Positions 6,837 through 15,211 of a stretch of DNA of 64,000 bases are shown piece by piece (the stretch's first letter is position 1; every line of letters begins with the position of its first letter). The DNA is from CAYNZV01 sp965217095 (lineage in GTDB: Bacteria > Latescibacterota > UBA2968 > UBA8231): positions 4,712,001 to 4,776,000 of the forward strand of contig OZ244235.1 of assembly GCA_965217095.1 (NCBI GenBank), read 5' to 3'. The notes under the pieces were generated by a model, which worked only from the letters and a program-made list of their open reading frames with translations, was not told the DNA's origin and did no database searches. A program made the position numbers and the translations under genes.

Positions 6837-8990
6837 ATGAGCGAGCGAGCCAAAACCATCAAGACCTATACCACCGGCGGAGGGGTCGAAGTAACCCGCC
6901 ACACCTTGGAGCTTGCCGTCCCGGATGCTTTGGACGAGGCGTTGGAGAAGATCAACACGCATCGCGGCGCCGTATTTGCCAGCGGCTACGAATATCCAGG
7001 ACGCTACAGCCGGTGGGATATGGCGTTTGTCGATCCGCCGCTTGAAATCGTGGCCCGACAACGAGAGTTCAGTATCGGGGCCTTGAACGAAAGAGGCACG
7101 CGGATACTGAGGATGTTGCGAGGCGCCCTGGAGGGGCTTGCCCATCTGGATCACCTCGACGCGGGCGAGCGCCGGCTGGAAGGCAGAATCCGGGAAATGC
7201 CCAGCTATTTTCCAGAGGAGGAGCGCAGCAAACAGCCGACGATCTTCAGTGTCATGCGATCCCTTGTGCAGACCATGAAATCGACAGTAGATCCCCACCT
7301 GGGGTTTTTCGGCGCCATGGGCTACGATCTCGTATTTCAGTTCGAGCCGATCGAGCTGCGGCATATCCGCGATCGGCACCGACCGGACCTGCACCTTTTC
7401 CTCCCCGACGAACTGATCGTGGTCGACCACCGGAAAGAGCAAGCCCACTGCTACCAATACGATTTCGCCCAGGAGGAAATCGACACTGCCGGTGTCGAAC
7501 GCAGCGGCGAAGCGATGCCGCTGACGAAAGGCACCACGACCCCCATAACGAGCGATCACCGACCCGGAGAGTACGCCGAAAAAGTCAAAGAGATCATCGC
7601 CGGAACCGAGCGCGGCGACTTCTTCGAGGTAGTCTTGAGTCAGGTGCTCAGCGCCGGGTATCCAGGTACCCCCAAGGACCTGTTTGAGAACATCCGTGAG
7701 CGCAATCCCAGTCCGTACGAGTTCCTCGTCAATCTCGGCGAGGAGCAGCTGATCGGGGCCTCCCCGGAGATGTTTGTCCGCGTCGACGGTTCGAAGGTAG
7801 AAACCTGCCCCATATCAGGCACGGTTCAACGCGGCGTCACGCCGATGCAAGACGCTCAGCGAATCCGGGAGCTGCTCAATTCCGCAAAAGACGAAGCCGA
7901 GTTGACCATGTGCACCGACGTTGATCGCAACGACAAATCCCGGGTTTGTCAACCGGGGTCGGTCCAGGTTGAAGGCCGGCGGCTTATCGAGATCTACTCC
8001 CGCTTGATTCACACCGTCGACTACGTCGTCGGCGAATTGAAAGAGGACTGCGACGGATTCGACGCCTTGCTCTCGCACATGTGGGCGTGCACCCTGACGG
8101 GTGCACCCAAACCGGCGGCCATGCAACGTGTCGAGGATCTGGAGAACTCGGCACGCGAGTGGTACGGGGGCTGCGTCGGCATGGTGCTCTTCAACGGCGA
8201 CGTCAACACTGGTATCACCATTCGCACCGTACACCTGCGGGAGGGTATCGCCCGGGTGCGTGCCGGCGCGACCCTGTTGTGCGACTCCGATCCGGGGGAG
8301 GAGGAGCAGGAGACCCGGACCAAAGCCGAAGCGTTCATCAACGCCGTCGTCGGTAAAGATGCGGCGGTAGTCAGCTGCGCCTCGCCCGTTGCCGGCATGG
8401 GCACGGGGAAACGAGTGCTGTTTGTGGATAACCGGGACTCCTTCGTGCACACCCTAGCCAACTACGTGCGCCAGACCGGTGCTGAAGTGACCACCGTGCG
8501 TGCCGGATTTCCCCTCGAGATCATCGCCGAGGTCGACCCCGGCCTGGTGTTTATCTCGCCGGGACCGGGTACCCCCGAGCAACTGGGCGTGCCGCAGCTG
8601 GTGCGAGCATGCGTCGATCGAGAGCTCCCCATGTTTGGAGTCTGTCTGGGGTTACAGGGTCTGGTGGAGGGGTTCGGCGGCGAACTAGATGTGCTGTCTT
8701 ACCCGATGCACGGCAAGACGTCGACGATTCAGTGCGAACCCAGCGGCATCTTGGGCGGTTTTCCGCGTGAATTCAGCGCCGGCAGATATCATTCGCTATA
8801 CGCGCCGCAGGACGCCCTGCCCGACTGCTTCAAGATTCTGGCGCGCACTGAAGACGGCGTTATTATGGCCATCGAGCACCGCGATTATCCAGCGGCTGCG
8901 GTGCAGTTTCATCCGGAGTCGATTCTGACTCTGGAAGAGGATCTGGGGCTGCGTCTGATAGGGCAAGTGGTGCAACAAATGACACGTTAA
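6837..8990 (+). CDS. trpE(G): Anthranilate synthase, fused components I and II
   Basis: A 717-residue fusion that converts chorismate and glutamine to anthranilate, the first committed step of tryptophan synthesis. Residues 1 to about 510 are TrpE: SGYEYPGRYSRWD near 45 in the feedback-site region, PISGTVQRG, CTDVDRNDKSRVC and GAPKPAAMQRVEDLE. From about residue 522 comes a class I glutamine amidotransferase with LFVDNRDSFVHTLANY, nucleophile Cys in FGVCLGLQG and His in VQFHPES. Both halves look active. This single-chain arrangement is known from rhizobia and Azospirillum, where it is also attenuator controlled. GAGACAAACG precedes ATG 6837. A separate trpG follows 3 nt after the stop. Confidence 0.95.
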   Translation: MSERAKTIKTYTTGGGVEVTRHTLELAVPDALDEALEKINTHRGAVFASGYEYPGRYSRWDMAFVDPPLEIVARQREFSIGALNERGTRILRMLRGALEGLAHLDHLDAGERRLEGRIREMPSYFPEEERSKQPTIFSVMRSLVQTMKSTVDPHLGFFGAMGYDLVFQFEPIELRHIRDRHRPDLHLFLPDELIVVDHRKEQAHCYQYDFAQEEIDTAGVERSGEAMPLTKGTTTPITSDHRPGEYAEKVKEIIAGTERGDFFEVVLSQVLSAGYPGTPKDLFENIRERNPSPYEFLVNLGEEQLIGASPEMFVRVDGSKVETCPISGTVQRGVTPMQDAQRIRELLNSAKDEAELTMCTDVDRNDKSRVCQPGSVQVEGRRLIEIYSRLIHTVDYVVGELKEDCDGFDALLSHMWACTLTGAPKPAAMQRVEDLENSAREWYGGCVGMVLFNGDVNTGITIRTVHLREGIARVRAGATLLCDSDPGEEEQETRTKAEAFINAVVGKDAAVVSCASPVAGMGTGKRVLFVDNRDSFVHTLANYVRQTGAEVTTVRAGFPLEIIAEVDPGLVFISPGPGTPEQLGVPQLVRACVDRELPMFGVCLGLQGLVEGFGGELDVLSYPMHGKTSTIQCEPSGILGGFPREFSAGRYHSLYAPQDALPDCFKILARTEDGVIMAIEHRDYPAAAVQFHPESILTLEEDLGLRLIGQVVQQMTR

Positions 8991-8993
8991 GCC

Positions 8994-9560
8994 ATGCTTC
9001 TTCTACTTGATAATCACGATTCGTTTACATACAATTTGGCCCAATATCTGGGAGAACTGGGTAGCGGCGTCCGGGTCGTGCGCAGCGATGCCATCCGCCT
9101 CGCGGACGTCGATGAACTGGGTCCCGAAAGAATCGTGATTTCTCCGGGCCCCCGCACCCCGAACGACGCCGGTATCTCGGTGGATGTCGTTCGGCACGTG
9201 GCAGGCAGGATTCCTCTCCTGGGCGTTTGTTTGGGGCACCAGGCCATCGCCCAAGCCTTCGGCGGTGACATTTCCCGAGCGCCCGCCATCATGCATGGTA
9301 AGACCTCGCTCATCCATCACGATGGCAATACCATCTTCCGCGGCCTCCCAAATCCGCTTACAGCGACGCGGTACCACTCACTGGTCGTGGAGCGCACCAC
9401 GTTTCCGGACTGTTTGGAGATCTCGGCCGAAACGAAGGATGGGGTGATTATGGGACTGCGCCACCGCTCTTGTTTGTTGGAGGGTGTGCAGTTCCATCCG
9501 GAATCGATTTTGACGACCGAAGGTAAGAACCTGCTGAGGAACTTCCTCGAACTGGCGTAA
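8994..9560 (+). CDS. trpG: Anthranilate/aminodeoxychorismate synthase glutamine amidotransferase subunit
   Basis: A complete stand-alone class I glutaminase of 188 residues: LLLDNHDSFTYNLAQYL start, oxyanion loop SPGPRTPNDAG, nucleophile Cys in LGVCLGHQAIAQAFGG and catalytic His in GVQFHPESILTTEG. It supplies ammonia to an anthranilate or aminodeoxychorismate synthase. Because the preceding TrpE already has a fused glutaminase, this copy either serves a separate PabB elsewhere (PabA role) or is a second TrpG. It begins 3 nt after the fused gene and is followed by trpD, so it is part of the operon. Confidence 0.92.
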   Translation: MLLLLDNHDSFTYNLAQYLGELGSGVRVVRSDAIRLADVDELGPERIVISPGPRTPNDAGISVDVVRHVAGRIPLLGVCLGHQAIAQAFGGDISRAPAIMHGKTSLIHHDGNTIFRGLPNPLTATRYHSLVVERTTFPDCLEISAETKDGVIMGLRHRSCLLEGVQFHPESILTTEGKNLLRNFLELA

Positions 9561-9576
9561 TCGACAGGAGGAACGG

Positions 9577-10587
9577 ATGATCCAGGAAAGTATCAGTCAG
9601 TTGATCGGAGGCAACGACATTGGTCGCGATCATGCCCGCGCCGTCATGAATCAGATCATGAGCGGTGCAGCTACCGACGCCCAGATCGGTGCCTTTCTGG
9701 CGGCCCTGCGCTGTAAAGGGGAAACCGTCGAAGAGATCAGCGGTTGCGCCGAGGTAATGCGCGAGAAAGCCACGCGGATCTCGACGACGCGGGAAGATGT
9801 GGTGGACACCTGCGGCACCGGCGGCGATGGCTCCAGTTCCTTCAACATTTCCACGGCGGTCGCTTTTGTGGTCGCCGGCGCCGGACTCTGCGTCGCCAAA
9901 CACGGAAATCGCGCCATGTCCAGCAAATGCGGTTCCGCTGATGTGCTCAGCACACTCGGGGTCAACATAGATGCCAGCCCCGAAGTGGTCAGCGCCTGCT
10001 TGGATGAGGCGGGCATCGGGTTTCTGTTTGCGCCCAATCTCCACGGTGCGATGAAACATGCCATCGGTCCGCGCAAGGAGATCGGCACTCGCACCGTATT
10101 TAATGTCTTGGGACCGCTGACCAACCCCGCCGGAGCTCAGCGCCAACTCATCGGTGTTTTCGCCCCCGACCTGACGCCGACGCTGGCGGGGGTGCTCAGA
10201 GATCTCGGTTCGGTGCACGCACTTGTGGTGCACGGCTCCGACGGATTGGATGAGATAACCATCACCGGGCCGAGTCAAGTCAGTGAGCTCAAAGACGCTG
10301 AGGTGACCACCTATGAGATCGCGCCAGAAGAATTTGGCATGGAACGGGCAGCCGCTGCCAGCTTGAAGGGGGGTGACGCGAACCAGAACGCGCAGATTCT
10401 CCTAGATATTCTAGACGGTGGCGACGGGCCGCGTCGCGACATTGTGCTCCTCAACGCGGCGGCAGCCATAACGGCCGGCGATGCGGCCGGCGGCCTGGCT
10501 GATGGCGTTGAACGTGCTCGAGAATCGCTCGATTCGGAAAACGCAAAGGCTGCGCTGGAAAACCTGAAACGAGTCAGCAATCGGTGA
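9577..10587 (+). CDS. trpD: Anthranilate phosphoribosyltransferase
   Basis: Cytosolic enzyme of 336 residues that joins anthranilate to PRPP. The PRPP-binding loop DTCGTGGDGSSSFNIST, KHGNRAMSSKCGSADVL and GPRKEIGTRTVFNVLGPL-type motifs are all present and in family order. Length is normal. A near-perfect AGGAGG lies just before the ATG. Neighbours trpG and trpC complete steps one to four of the pathway except phosphoribosylanthranilate isomerase (trpF), which is not in the window. Confidence 0.96.
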   Translation: MIQESISQLIGGNDIGRDHARAVMNQIMSGAATDAQIGAFLAALRCKGETVEEISGCAEVMREKATRISTTREDVVDTCGTGGDGSSSFNISTAVAFVVAGAGLCVAKHGNRAMSSKCGSADVLSTLGVNIDASPEVVSACLDEAGIGFLFAPNLHGAMKHAIGPRKEIGTRTVFNVLGPLTNPAGAQRQLIGVFAPDLTPTLAGVLRDLGSVHALVVHGSDGLDEITITGPSQVSELKDAEVTTYEIAPEEFGMERAAAASLKGGDANQNAQILLDILDGGDGPRRDIVLLNAAAAITAGDAAGGLADGVERARESLDSENAKAALENLKRVSNR

Positions 10588-10596
10588 TCGCAGCCA

Positions 10597-11406
10597 ATGG
10601 ACCCTAGTCTGCCAACCGCCCCTACAAACGACATTCTCGCCGAGATCGCGGCGTACAAACGGGAGTTTGTGCTTCAGCGCAAACGCAATCGCACCTTCGA
10701 TGACATGCGCCGAGCTGCCGACGACGCGGCGCAACCCGAGGATTTTCGCGCCGCCGTGGCGGCCGGTGGGGTGGCGTTAATTGCAGAGATCAAAAAGGCA
10801 TCTCCCTCCAAAGGAGTGATTCGCGAGGATTTTGATCCGCAGAAGATCGCGGCCGAGTACGCGCAGAACGGCGCGACGGCGCTGTCGGTGCTGACGGACG
10901 AAGCCTACTTTCAGGGGTGCGATCGCTACCTCCAGCAAGCCAGAGAGGTAGCTGAGCTACCGGTGCTGCGCAAAGACTTCACCGTCGATGAGTATCAGAT
11001 CTACGAAGCGCGGGTGCTGGGCGCAGACGCGATCTTGATCATTGTCGCGTTGATGGATGGCGGCCAGCTGCGCGATTTTGCGGGGCTGGCCCGCGAACAG
11101 GGTTTGGCGGCCTTGGTGGAGGTGCACACCAAGGAGGAGCTCGATCGAGCGTTGGAACAACCGCTTGAATTGGTTGGCATCAACAATCGCGATCTTACGA
11201 CCTTCGAAACGAGCTTGGAGACGACGTTCGAGCTCAAAGCTCACATCCCCGATGGGGTCACGACCGTCAGCGAAAGCGGGATCAACACTCGTGAAGATAT
11301 CGACCGACTCGAGGCGGTTGGGATTGATGCCGTTCTCGTGGGCGAATCGCTTATGCGCGAGCGCGACATCGGCGCCAAGGTGAGAGAGCTGTTTTCAGAT
11401 CGCTAA
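10597..11406 (+). CDS. trpC: Indole-3-glycerol phosphate synthase
   Basis: A TIM-barrel enzyme of 269 residues that closes the indole ring. Family motifs are ALIAEIKKASPSKG, ATALSVLTDEAYFQG, VLRKDFTVDEYQIYEAR, LVGINNRDLTTFE and SESGINTREDI, including the catalytic Lys and Glu positions. It stands alone and is not fused to TrpF. The start is 9 nt after the trpD stop. The tryptophan synthase genes trpB and trpA do not follow and must be elsewhere. Confidence 0.96.
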   Translation: MDPSLPTAPTNDILAEIAAYKREFVLQRKRNRTFDDMRRAADDAAQPEDFRAAVAAGGVALIAEIKKASPSKGVIREDFDPQKIAAEYAQNGATALSVLTDEAYFQGCDRYLQQAREVAELPVLRKDFTVDEYQIYEARVLGADAILIIVALMDGGQLRDFAGLAREQGLAALVEVHTKEELDRALEQPLELVGINNRDLTTFETSLETTFELKAHIPDGVTTVSESGINTREDIDRLEAVGIDAVLVGESLMRERDIGAKVRELFSDR

Positions 11407-11427
11407 AAGGGCGACTTTATTTATCGC

Positions 11428-12411
11428 ATGAAAAAGCGTGTATTTTCGGGGATTCAACCCTCCGGTAGTCTACATATCGGAAACTACCTTGGTGCTATCC
11501 GCAACTGGGTCAACGACCAGGAAACGTATGACAATATATTCTGCGTCGTAGACCAGCATGCGATAACGGTTCCGTACGACCCATCGAGCTTGAAGTCCAA
11601 CGTGCGCGAGGTCATTGGACTCTACGTGGCTGCGGGCCTCAATCCGGAGAAGTGTACGTTGTTTGTGCAGTCGCATGTCCCCGAACATACGGAGCTGGCC
11701 TGGCTGCTTACCTGCACGACACCGATGGGTTGGCTCCAGCGCATGACCCAGTTCAAGGAGAAGTCGGATGGCCAGCGGGAGAAGGTGAGCGCCGGCCTCT
11801 TCACCTACCCGGCACTGATGGCGGCGGACATCCTTCTCTACCAGTCCAACGGTGTGCCGGTGGGAGACGACCAGAAACAGCACGTGGAGCTGGCCCGCGA
11901 CCTCGCTCAACGTTTCAACAATCTCTACGGGGAGACGTTTGTGGTACCCGAGCCGATCATTCCCAAAGTCGGAGCTCGGGTAATGGGTCTGGACGACCCC
12001 ACCAGCAAGATGTCCAAGTCGGCAGAGAGCCAATGGCACCGCGTCGACCTGCTGGATGAACCCAGCAAGATCAGCAAGAAGTTCGGCCGCGCGGTTACCG
12101 ACTCTCAGAAGGACATCGTGTTCGACCAAAAACGCCCGGGGGTCTTCAACCTGCTGACGATCTACCAGGCCATATCCGGCGAGACGGAGGAAAAGATCGA
12201 AACGCATTTTTCGGGGAAAGGGTATGGCGACTTGAAACGCGAGGTCGCTGACCTGGTCATTGCGACCCTGGAACCGGTCCAGGTTAGATACCGTGAAATC
12301 ACCGAGGACCCCAATTACATCCCCGGGCTGTTGCAAGAGAGCGTGAATCGGCTGCGGCCCATAGTGGACGACACCATGTCCACCGTCCGCGACGCCATGG
12401 GGTTCGGCTGA
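11428..12411 (+). CDS. trpS: Tryptophanyl-tRNA synthetase
   Basis: Class Ic aminoacyl-tRNA synthetase of 327 residues that charges tRNA-Trp. It has the HIGH-type motif SGSLHIGNYLGAI near residue 12 and the KMSKS motif in DPTSKMSKSAESQ near residue 193. GDDQKQHVELARDLAQRFN in between is a further hallmark. Length matches the bacterial family. Its location behind trpC, and so under the trp attenuator if the transcript runs through, would link charging capacity to tryptophan supply. It is followed 11 nt later by chorismate mutase. Confidence 0.96.
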   Translation: MKKRVFSGIQPSGSLHIGNYLGAIRNWVNDQETYDNIFCVVDQHAITVPYDPSSLKSNVREVIGLYVAAGLNPEKCTLFVQSHVPEHTELAWLLTCTTPMGWLQRMTQFKEKSDGQREKVSAGLFTYPALMAADILLYQSNGVPVGDDQKQHVELARDLAQRFNNLYGETFVVPEPIIPKVGARVMGLDDPTSKMSKSAESQWHRVDLLDEPSKISKKFGRAVTDSQKDIVFDQKRPGVFNLLTIYQAISGETEEKIETHFSGKGYGDLKREVADLVIATLEPVQVRYREITEDPNYIPGLLQESVNRLRPIVDDTMSTVRDAMGFG

Positions 12412-12422
12412 AGGAGGAAACA

Positions 12423-12680
12423 ATGGACCTGAGTGACTGGCGGGCGCGCATCGACACTGTCGATCAACTGCTGGTAGACCTGCTCAATCGACGCATGCGG
12501 TATGCCCTTGCGATCGGAGATATCAAACGCGAGCAGGGGCAGCAAATCTTCGATCCCAAACGAGAGAAGGAAGTTATCGATGCGATCAAGGAGTATAACG
12601 AGGGTCCCATGAGCGGCGGCGCCATAGAGGAGATCTTCGCGCGCATCATGAAAGAAGCCCGCGAACTGGAAGCACAGTAG
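12423..12680 (+). CDS. Chorismate mutase, AroQ class
   Basis: An all-helical monofunctional chorismate mutase of 85 residues that converts chorismate to prephenate for Phe and Tyr synthesis. The family residues are visible: LSDWRARIDTVDQLLVDLLNRR, YALAIGDIKREQG with the catalytic Lys, and DPKREKEVIDAI. GGAGGAAACA precedes the ATG. The prephenate dehydrogenase frame (+1 relative to this gene) is open from 12652, so the two reading frames overlap at their junction, which matters because the downstream gene has no normal start codon. Confidence 0.93.
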   Translation: MDLSDWRARIDTVDQLLVDLLNRRMRYALAIGDIKREQGQQIFDPKREKEVIDAIKEYNEGPMSGGAIEEIFARIMKEARELEAQ

Positions 12681-12684
12681 GAGG

Positions 12685-13785
12685 GTTGTTTTCTTCAACC
12701 GAGTTGCCATAGTCGGCGTTGGGCTGATCGGCGGTTCGTTCGCTCTCGGTCTCAAACGCACCGGTTTTACCGGCACCGTCGTCGGTGTCAGTCGTGGAGA
12801 AACGATTGACCGCGCCCTGGAGTTGGGAGCCGTCGACGAGGGATGGGGGTACGATCAGCTGGATCGCGCCCTGGCGAAGGCCGATCTGGTCGTGGTATGT
12901 ACGCCAATCATGCGGATCCTCGAGCTGTTGGAGGGGATCGCCGCACACTCCCCTCCGGGGGTTCTGGTGACCGATGTGGGCAGCACCAAACGCAAGATTA
13001 TGGAACGAGCGCAGAGTGTGCTGACGGGGAATCGATATTTCGTCGGCGGGCACCCGATGGCCGGCTCGGAGAAGGCGGGAGTGATGGCCGCGGATCCATT
13101 TCTTTTTCAGAATGCTATATATATCACGGTGCCGGCGCCTGGCGTCCCGGCGCCCTTGTACGGGGAGTTTTCGCAGTTGTTGCGATGCCTTGGTGCCCGC
13201 GTGTTGGAGTTGAGCGCCGAGGTTCATGACCAGGTAGTAGCGGCCATTAGCCATCTGCCGCAGGTAATGGCGACATCGCTGGTGAACCTGGTGGGGCGGC
13301 TGAACGAAGAATCAGGGCACTTCACTACCTTGGCGGCGGGCGGGTTTCGCGACCTCACCCGCATCGCTTCCAGTCCGTTTGCCCCGGTATGGAGCGATAT
13401 CTTCGGCACCAACGCCGACGAGATCCGCGCCATGCTCGACCGCTACGTAGAGATTCTGCAGGATATTCGTGCGCGTCTCGAAGACGCCGGTCTCGAAAAG
13501 GAGTTTACCTACGCCAACGACGTCCGCGCTACCATTCCGCGAGATGCCAAAGGGTTCTTGCACACGCTCGAGGAGCTTCTTGTTGTGGCCGAGGATAAGC
13601 CGGGAGTGATCGCTGAAATCGCCAACGCGCTCGCCAATCAAGATATCAATATCAACGATATCGAGGTCATGAAGGTTCGCGAAGGGGAGGGTGGAACGCT
13701 GCGGTTGGGATTCGAGGGTGCGGATGCCGCCGAACGCGCCCTGCGGGTGCTGACAGACGTTGGTTACGTGGCGCGTCGCCCCTGA
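12685..13785 (+). CDS. tyrA: Prephenate dehydrogenase with C-terminal ACT domain; no canonical start codon
   Basis: NAD-dependent oxidative decarboxylase of prephenate in tyrosine synthesis, about 366 residues. The dinucleotide-binding motif VAIVGVGLIGGSFALGLK is encoded from about 12703, followed by DVGSTKRKI, the catalytic His in GGHPMAGSEKAG, and a C-terminal ACT domain (VVAEDKPGVIAEIANAL, residues about 290-360) likely to bind an amino acid effector. The frame is open from 12652, but no ATG, GTG or TTG occurs before the TTG at 12823, which would remove the NAD motif. A strong AGGAGG lies at 12679-12684, so initiation probably occurs at GTT 12685/12688 or another near-cognate codon, or an indel is present. 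The start given is a guess. Confidence 0.85.
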   Translation, partial: VVFFNRVAIVGVGLIGGSFALGLKRTGFTGTVVGVSRGETIDRALELGAVDEGWGYDQLDRALAKADLVVVCTPIMRILELLEGIAAHSPPGVLVTDVGSTKRKIMERAQSVLTGNRYFVGGHPMAGSEKAGVMAADPFLFQNAIYITVPAPGVPAPLYGEFSQLLRCLGARVLELSAEVHDQVVAAISHLPQVMATSLVNLVGRLNEESGHFTTLAAGGFRDLTRIASSPFAPVWSDIFGTNADEIRAMLDRYVEILQDIRARLEDAGLEKEFTYANDVRATIPRDAKGFLHTLEELLVVAEDKPGVIAEIANALANQDININDIEVMKVREGEGGTLRLGFEGADAAERALRVLTDVGYVARRP

Positions 13786-13796
13786 CCTGGTAATTC

Positions 13797-15074
13797 ATGA
13801 GTGTTCAGCTCAAACCCGCCCGCAGATTACGGGGCGAGATCACGGTCCCCGGAGAGATCGGCGCGGCCGCCCGCGCTCTCCTGATCGCCAGCTTGTCCCC
13901 CGGTGAGAGCCGAGTGGGCAACGCACCGCCGCCGCTGGCGCCCCTCTGCGATTGCCTGCGATCGTTAGGGGTCAAGATCCGCCAAAACAATGGGGAAATG
14001 TTGGTGTCGGGCCGGGAGGTGGGCAGCCTTGAACCCACGTCTCAAGTCCTGGATCTGGCGGGAGTGGACACCGCGATGCCGACCGCGTTGGCGATGTTGG
14101 CAGGACAGGCATTCACCAGCCGTGTCCGCCTCGGAGAGCGGATGCCGATGGCGCGGGAGTTCCTCAAGATGCTCGCGCCAATGGGAATCTCATGGAACTC
14201 TATCAGCGACGATCTGATCGAGCTTGGCGGTCAGCCGCTCAAGGGGTGCGAACTCCCTGCTACCAACCTGGAGATGGAGGAGAAGCTGGCCACCCTGGTG
14301 GCCGCGCTCCATGCCGCCGGAACCAGTTCGTTCCAGGAAAGCGCCAGTCAGAGGGATGGATCGGTTCCGGCGTTGCGGGAGCGCGGCGTAACGGTAGAGC
14401 GGCAGAAACTCAGGAGCGGATCGTCGTATCAGGTCCGCGTCGAAGGGGGGCAGCCGGTGCAGCCGGCGATCGTCGAACTGGCTGGTGATCTGCAGCTGAC
14501 TTCGGCGTTTGTGGCGGTTGCATTGAGCTTGAACAGATCGGAGCTAACGATTCGCAACGTCGAAGTTCGCGCCGGACGGCGGTCGTTCTTCGATCTCATG
14601 CGCCAGCTCGGCGGCCCGGTCGAGCTGATGACCGAGGAAGACGGAAACCATCGGTTGGAAGCCCGATCCGGATCGTTGAAGGCGACTCGAATTGCGGGCA
14701 AGCGCGTTGAGAAATTGTTGGATGAGCTGCCACTGGTGGCGGTGGTGGCTACGCAGGCGAACGGCGAGTTTGTCATTCGCGACATCGAACGTCTACGCCA
14801 GGGACAGCCGGATCGCGTGGCTCACCTCGTCGAACAGCTCCGAGCTATGGATGCCAAGGTCGGCGAGTTTCCCGAGGGCATCGTTATCAAAGGCGGCTAC
14901 CCGTTGCGCGGGGCGCGCATCGATTGCGCCGACGATCCAGCTTTAACGCAGGCCTTTGCCGCGGCAGGACTCCTGGCCGAAGACGAGACCGAATTGGAAG
15001 GCACCAAAGCGTTGGAGAATCTGAATCCCAAGTTTTTTGAAACCCTCGCGTCAATAACGGAGGAAAAGAAATGA
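13797..15074 (+). CDS. EPSP synthase (AroA) homologue lacking most catalytic residues
   Basis: A 425-residue protein that aligns from end to end with 5-enolpyruvylshikimate-3-phosphate synthase, keeping LRGEITVPG at the start, DELPLVAVVATQANGEFVI near residue 315 and PKFFETL at the end. Signature residues are lost. The GDKSISHR segment reads GEIGAAAR (catalytic Lys and both Ser gone). NSGTTxR reads AGVDTAM. RPM reads MPM. The Q-x-KS substrate segment reads MEEK. VKESDR reads QGQPDR. GDHR reads DDPA. Asp of DELP and a few Arg are kept. It is long, full frame, and flanked by tyrA (11 nt) and a coupled small ORF, so it is not a simple pseudogene. A regulatory or scaffold role, or an altered reaction, is possible. 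Confidence 0.8.
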   Translation: MSVQLKPARRLRGEITVPGEIGAAARALLIASLSPGESRVGNAPPPLAPLCDCLRSLGVKIRQNNGEMLVSGREVGSLEPTSQVLDLAGVDTAMPTALAMLAGQAFTSRVRLGERMPMAREFLKMLAPMGISWNSISDDLIELGGQPLKGCELPATNLEMEEKLATLVAALHAAGTSSFQESASQRDGSVPALRERGVTVERQKLRSGSSYQVRVEGGQPVQPAIVELAGDLQLTSAFVAVALSLNRSELTIRNVEVRAGRRSFFDLMRQLGGPVELMTEEDGNHRLEARSGSLKATRIAGKRVEKLLDELPLVAVVATQANGEFVIRDIERLRQGQPDRVAHLVEQLRAMDAKVGEFPEGIVIKGGYPLRGARIDCADDPALTQAFAAAGLLAEDETELEGTKALENLNPKFFETLASITEEKK

Positions 15075-15211
15075 GAGGTCTATTGCGGCTGTTCGTTCTG
15101 CTCGCCGTCGTGTTCTGCGGCGGCATCGTGCTGATTCGCTTGCTTTACGACGTATCGTGGGGCGAGAGTGTGGAAATCGCCGATCAATTCGTCGAGGATC
15201 TCTGCGGTTGA
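15071..15211 (+). CDS. Small single-span membrane protein (46 aa), hypothetical
   Basis: A 46-codon ORF whose ATG overlaps the stop of the AroA-like gene (ATGA) and whose stop overlaps the TTG start of aroE (TTGA), so it is translationally coupled on both sides. The protein has a positively charged start (MRGLLRL), a hydrophobic segment FVLLAVVFCGGIVLIRLL and a short acidic tail. GGAGGAAAAGAA precedes the ATG at a good distance. I do not recognise a family. Double stop-start overlap and an apparent membrane topology support it being real. Confidence 0.6.
   Translation: MRGLLRLFVLLAVVFCGGIVLIRLLYDVSWGESVEIADQFVEDLCG

Noticed and set aside
6717..7559. A 280-codon open frame on the minus strand opposite trpE(G)
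   Set aside because: It lies entirely opposite conserved TrpE sequence and the attenuator, has no recognisable motifs, and reflects the high GC third-position bias.
11470..12423. A 317-codon minus-strand frame opposite trpS
   Set aside because: Antisense to a fully conserved tRNA synthetase; the translation shows no domain and no ribosome site was evident.
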